NCBI RefSeq assembly: GCF_005116575.1
Contig: NZ_SWCN01000016.1
Location: 1-64,000, forward strand
Length of the DNA: 64,000 bases
Direction of reading: 5' to 3'
Source: Desulforhopalus sp. IMCC35007
GTDB taxonomy: Bacteria; Desulfobacterota; Desulfobulbia; Desulfobulbales; Desulfocapsaceae
This document shows, piece by piece, positions 61,805-64,000 of the stretch. The notes under the pieces are model-generated. The model worked only from the letters and a program-made list of their open reading frames with translations. It had not been told where the DNA came from and searched no databases. The translations under genes and the position numbers were made by a program. Each line of letters starts with the position of its first letter. Positions within the stretch are counted from its first letter, which is position 1.

Positions 61805-62989
61805 CTATACCCTGGGATGGCTTTGCAGATGGCCAAAAAGATTTTGCATTTTCTCGAGATAAGCGTCCCGTGAATATTTTTCAACATACAGGGATTTAGC
61901 ATTCTCCGCTTTATCTCTGCCGTCTTCTTTTGTCGCAGCGGCAAGACCTTCAGCCATTGACTCAGGCGACGGGTCAACGAGGAAGGCAACGTTATCATCC
62001 AGGACCTGGGTGTGCGAATAGATACGAGTTGCAACGAGAGGTATGCCGCTGGCGATTTGTTCGTAGACTTTGAGGGGGGTGTTCGTTCCGCTTTTACGGG
62101 GTGAAACGAGTATGGAGGCGCAGGAACAGTATTGTTTTGCTTCCGCCTGGCTCACCTGACCGGTAAAGATACAGCTGTCTGTGATGCCGACCTCTTGTGC
62201 TAAATTTTTGTACAGTTGTACTTGTTTGGCGTTTCCGCCGACAATCACCAGCCTGTAATCCGGATGTTGGGCCTGAAAGATCTTAAAGGCAGGAATGAGG
62301 ATATCTATCCCCTGATAGGCTTCCAGAGTTCCGGCATAGATAATATAAGGGTTTGATCCAGCCAGAGGACATGTATTGTCAGTGGTTATATCAGTGTTGT
62401 CATCGATACTTTTTAGCCGAATCGGCTCAAAGATAGAGTTCTCAATGAGAAAATGCTTTTTAGGGTTATTCAGAAGTTTGCCGACGTATCCAGCAAGATC
62501 CGGACAGATCGTTATGATCGCATCGGCTTTTTTCAGACAGGAGTCCTCAAGGAATTTGAACATCCGGATAAGCAGCTTTGACTTGGTGAACTCAAAGTTG
62601 GTCAGCTGTTGCGGCAGGCTGGAGTGCATGTCGTAGACGAGCTTGAACCTGAAAATCGGTTTGAGGAAACGGCAGAAAAATACAGCCTCTTCGTGAGCAT
62701 GCACCACATCATAGCTATTTGTCAGCAATAAGCCTGTGGCATATGCAACCATGAAGACGTCGAGAAACAGTTTATACGCTGAGGGGCCGACCTTAATAGT
62801 GCCAAATTTAGAAAAGCCTGGAATTCTGATAATTCTCAGGTTAGGAATAGCAACATCTTTTCCTTGACCATAGGTCAGGAGGTCGATATTGTTGTCGAGC
62901 TGTGATGTTACCAGTGTTCTGTAATAGACGCTGAACGGGGTACCCCGGGGGGTGAAAAAGGGTTGTGGAGCAATCACCAGAATCTTCAT
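61805..62989 (-). CDS. Glycosyltransferase family 4
   Basis: 394-residue GT-B enzyme. N-terminus MKILVIAPQPFFTPRGTPFSVYYR, donor-site YRLVIVGGNAKQVQLY, and the C-terminal signature SPRKSGTNTPLKVYEQIASGIPLVAT, with the E-x7-E residues partly replaced. It opens the five-gene cluster and has a ggagtattt site. Probably builds a surface or secreted glycan. Confidence 0.87.
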   Translation of the reverse strand: MKILVIAPQPFFTPRGTPFSVYYRTLVTSQLDNNIDLLTYGQGKDVAIPNLRIIRIPGFSKFGTIKVGPSAYKLFLDVFMVAYATGLLLTNSYDVVHAHEEAVFFCRFLKPIFRFKLVYDMHSSLPQQLTNFEFTKSKLLIRMFKFLEDSCLKKADAIITICPDLAGYVGKLLNNPKKHFLIENSIFEPIRLKSIDDNTDITTDNTCPLAGSNPYIIYAGTLEAYQGIDILIPAFKIFQAQHPDYRLVIVGGNAKQVQLYKNLAQEVGITDSCIFTGQVSQAEAKQYCSCASILVSPRKSGTNTPLKVYEQIASGIPLVATRIYSHTQVLDDNVAFLVDPSPESMAEGLAAATKEDGRDKAENAKSLYVEKYSRDAYLEKMQNLFGHLQSHPRV

Positions 62990-63362
62990 ACAAATACTCC
63001 CTAATAGCTAGCAGGCAGAAAAATTTGTTTATGTTTGTATATACAAAAATCCGGTCCGGTTCTGATCAAGTGGAGGAGAAGCGGGCGTTTCTTAAAAAAG
63101 TTAGATCAATCCAATTATGGTGGTTACATGGTCACCGTACAATGGGTATTTAATGAGACTGCGCTGTAGTAGCTTTGGTTGTAACGGGCAACGGACCTTC
63201 AGAGTTCGGTCATTCTGTAATAGAGTCTGAATACAACAAAGAATTCCCACTATTTGATCAATTATTTAAGTATAATGGTGCTAATTTACCTCCGAGAGAT
63301 CAACATTACAACCATATTGTTGATAACAAATACCAAATTTTAACAAAAGAGCTGAGCTTTTA
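62990..63362. other. 373-bp region with a possible decayed frame
   Basis: Between the GT4 cluster and the truncated rightmost gene. A 14-bp palindrome tttgtatatacaaa sits at 63034-63047. An AT-rich plus-strand frame (open from 63157, TTG at 63175) ends in TAA that overlaps the next ATG by one base. It has no recognised domain and may be a small upstream cistron or the 3' end of a lost gene. Confidence 0.35.
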
Positions 63363-64000
63363 ATGATTTTCTTTGACGCACATGTTCATATTCACGATCG
63401 TTTTTCCTTGGATGACTTCTTGACCACGAGTCTGATGAATTTTTCCAGACAGCAGAAAATAATGAATAATGGGGATAAAGCCTCATTTGTCCTCCTGCTT
63501 ACCGAGAGTAAAACAGCCGACTACTTTAGCAGGATCCGCTTAGAATCAGAGCAAAGATCCGGTCTGCTTTCTGAAAAGTGGTCTATAAATAAGACGGATG
63601 AACAGGAGTCTTTACGGCTCAGTCATGCCGACTGGCCAGGCTTTCCACTGTATATTTTTGCCGGTCGCCAGATTGTGACCAGTGAAAGGCTGGAAGTGCT
63701 GGCACTTGCAACCGCCTGCAAGATTTCCGACGGATTGAGCACCCAGGAAGCCATAGATGCTGTACATGGTCAGAATGGAATTGCTGTTCTTCCGTGGGGC
63801 GCTGGTAAGTGGCTCGGTGCCCGGGGTGAAGTCATTCAGAAAATTATCGAAAGTGGTGAAGCCGGTTCCCTCTTTGTCGGTGATAATGGCGGCAGACCTA
63901 CTTTTTGGGCAGCACCAAAACAGTTTGACCTTGCAGCCAGACGGAATATTGCATTGCTGCCGGGAACAGATCCTCTGCCTCTGTCTGGAGAAGACAAGCG
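63363..64000 (+). CDS. Hypothetical protein with PHP-like N-terminus (truncated by window)
   Basis: The first 212 codons of a gene running off the right edge. It begins MIFFDAHVHIHDRFS, with the H-x-H pattern that opens PHP and amidohydrolase metal sites. Later landmarks are IFAGRQIVTSERLEVLALA and AVLPWGAGKWLGARGEVI, where the conserved middle would lie. Codon use is like the neighbours. The ATG overlaps the stop of a small upstream frame (TAATG). It may belong with the amidotransferase cluster, though it is on the opposite strand. Family assignment is uncertain. Confidence 0.65.
   Translation, partial: MIFFDAHVHIHDRFSLDDFLTTSLMNFSRQQKIMNNGDKASFVLLLTESKTADYFSRIRLESEQRSGLLSEKWSINKTDEQESLRLSHADWPGFPLYIFAGRQIVTSERLEVLALATACKISDGLSTQEAIDAVHGQNGIAVLPWGAGKWLGARGEVIQKIIESGEAGSLFVGDNGGRPTFWAAPKQFDLAARRNIALLPGTDPLPLSGEDK

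Overview
The window is a gene-dense, moderate-GC bacterial chromosome segment with 58 supported protein genes, one of them cut by the right edge. Gram-negative physiology is indicated by lipid-A-type glycosylation genes, an OmpA-type peptidoglycan-binding domain, a Tat-type signal and TRAP transporters. The mix of sigma-54/two-component control, two TRAP systems, DsrE and LUD proteins, cytochrome bd oxidase with DUF4492, LarC, and exosortase-locus-like ATPase and amidotransferase genes points to a Desulfobacterota member, probably Desulfobulbales-like. That taxonomic call is inference; no rRNA or tRNA gene was seen.

Layout. 0.3-7.9 kb (minus strand): a signalling and ion-transport block reading NhaD antiporter, sigma-54 response regulator, sensor kinase, single receiver protein, CBS-pair protein, SLC13/DASS symporter. 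Two copies of a ~155-bp element, upstream of nhaD and upstream of the kinase operon, each carry a near-perfect sigma-54 promoter and a conserved inverted repeat at identical spacing. This looks like a two-promoter regulon of the adjacent regulator. 8.6-16.4 kb: DUF599 protein, MgtE, GNAT-nitrilase fusion, cold-shock protein, Trm5-like methyltransferase, beta-CASP nuclease. 16.5-20.1 kb: DOMON-like, DsrE, LUD and U32 genes in series. 20.2-26.2 kb: zinc ribbon, CPBP protease, an AT-rich methyltransferase, DUF2062 and a GT2/LAB_N/GT39 lipid glycosylation operon. 26.5-34.1 kb: Tat-exported M15 peptidase, TPR/NTF2-like protein, ExeA-type ATPase fused to OmpA, two glycosyltransferases and a soluble MotA-loop-like protein.

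34.5-39.8 kb: amtB-glnB with a sigma-54 promoter candidate, then a cytochrome bd operon (DUF4492, cydA, cydB, and a 31-residue membrane peptide). 39.8-42.9 kb (minus): def-fmt-larC-pgpA. 43.4-48.5 kb: fused TRAP permease, universal stress protein, a perfect 44-bp palindrome, plsY and a quinone oxidoreductase. 48.6-55.3 kb: a chemoreceptor with an apparent CZB-like sensor and C-terminal hemerythrin, then a DctPQM TRAP system with an intercistronic hairpin and an M24 peptidase. 55.4-63.0 kb (minus): a five-gene cluster (GT4, AsnB, SDR, GlpD-like oxidoreductase, AsnB-like protein lacking the glutaminase cysteine). A truncated gene with a PHP-like N-terminus begins at 63.36 kb.

Most notable: the duplicated sigma-54 control module, the MotA-like protein lacking membrane segments, the 44-bp perfect palindrome, the unlisted 31-aa peptide after cydB, and the paired normal and cysteine-less asparagine synthetase-like enzymes. 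All family calls come from reading motifs; no database search was run.
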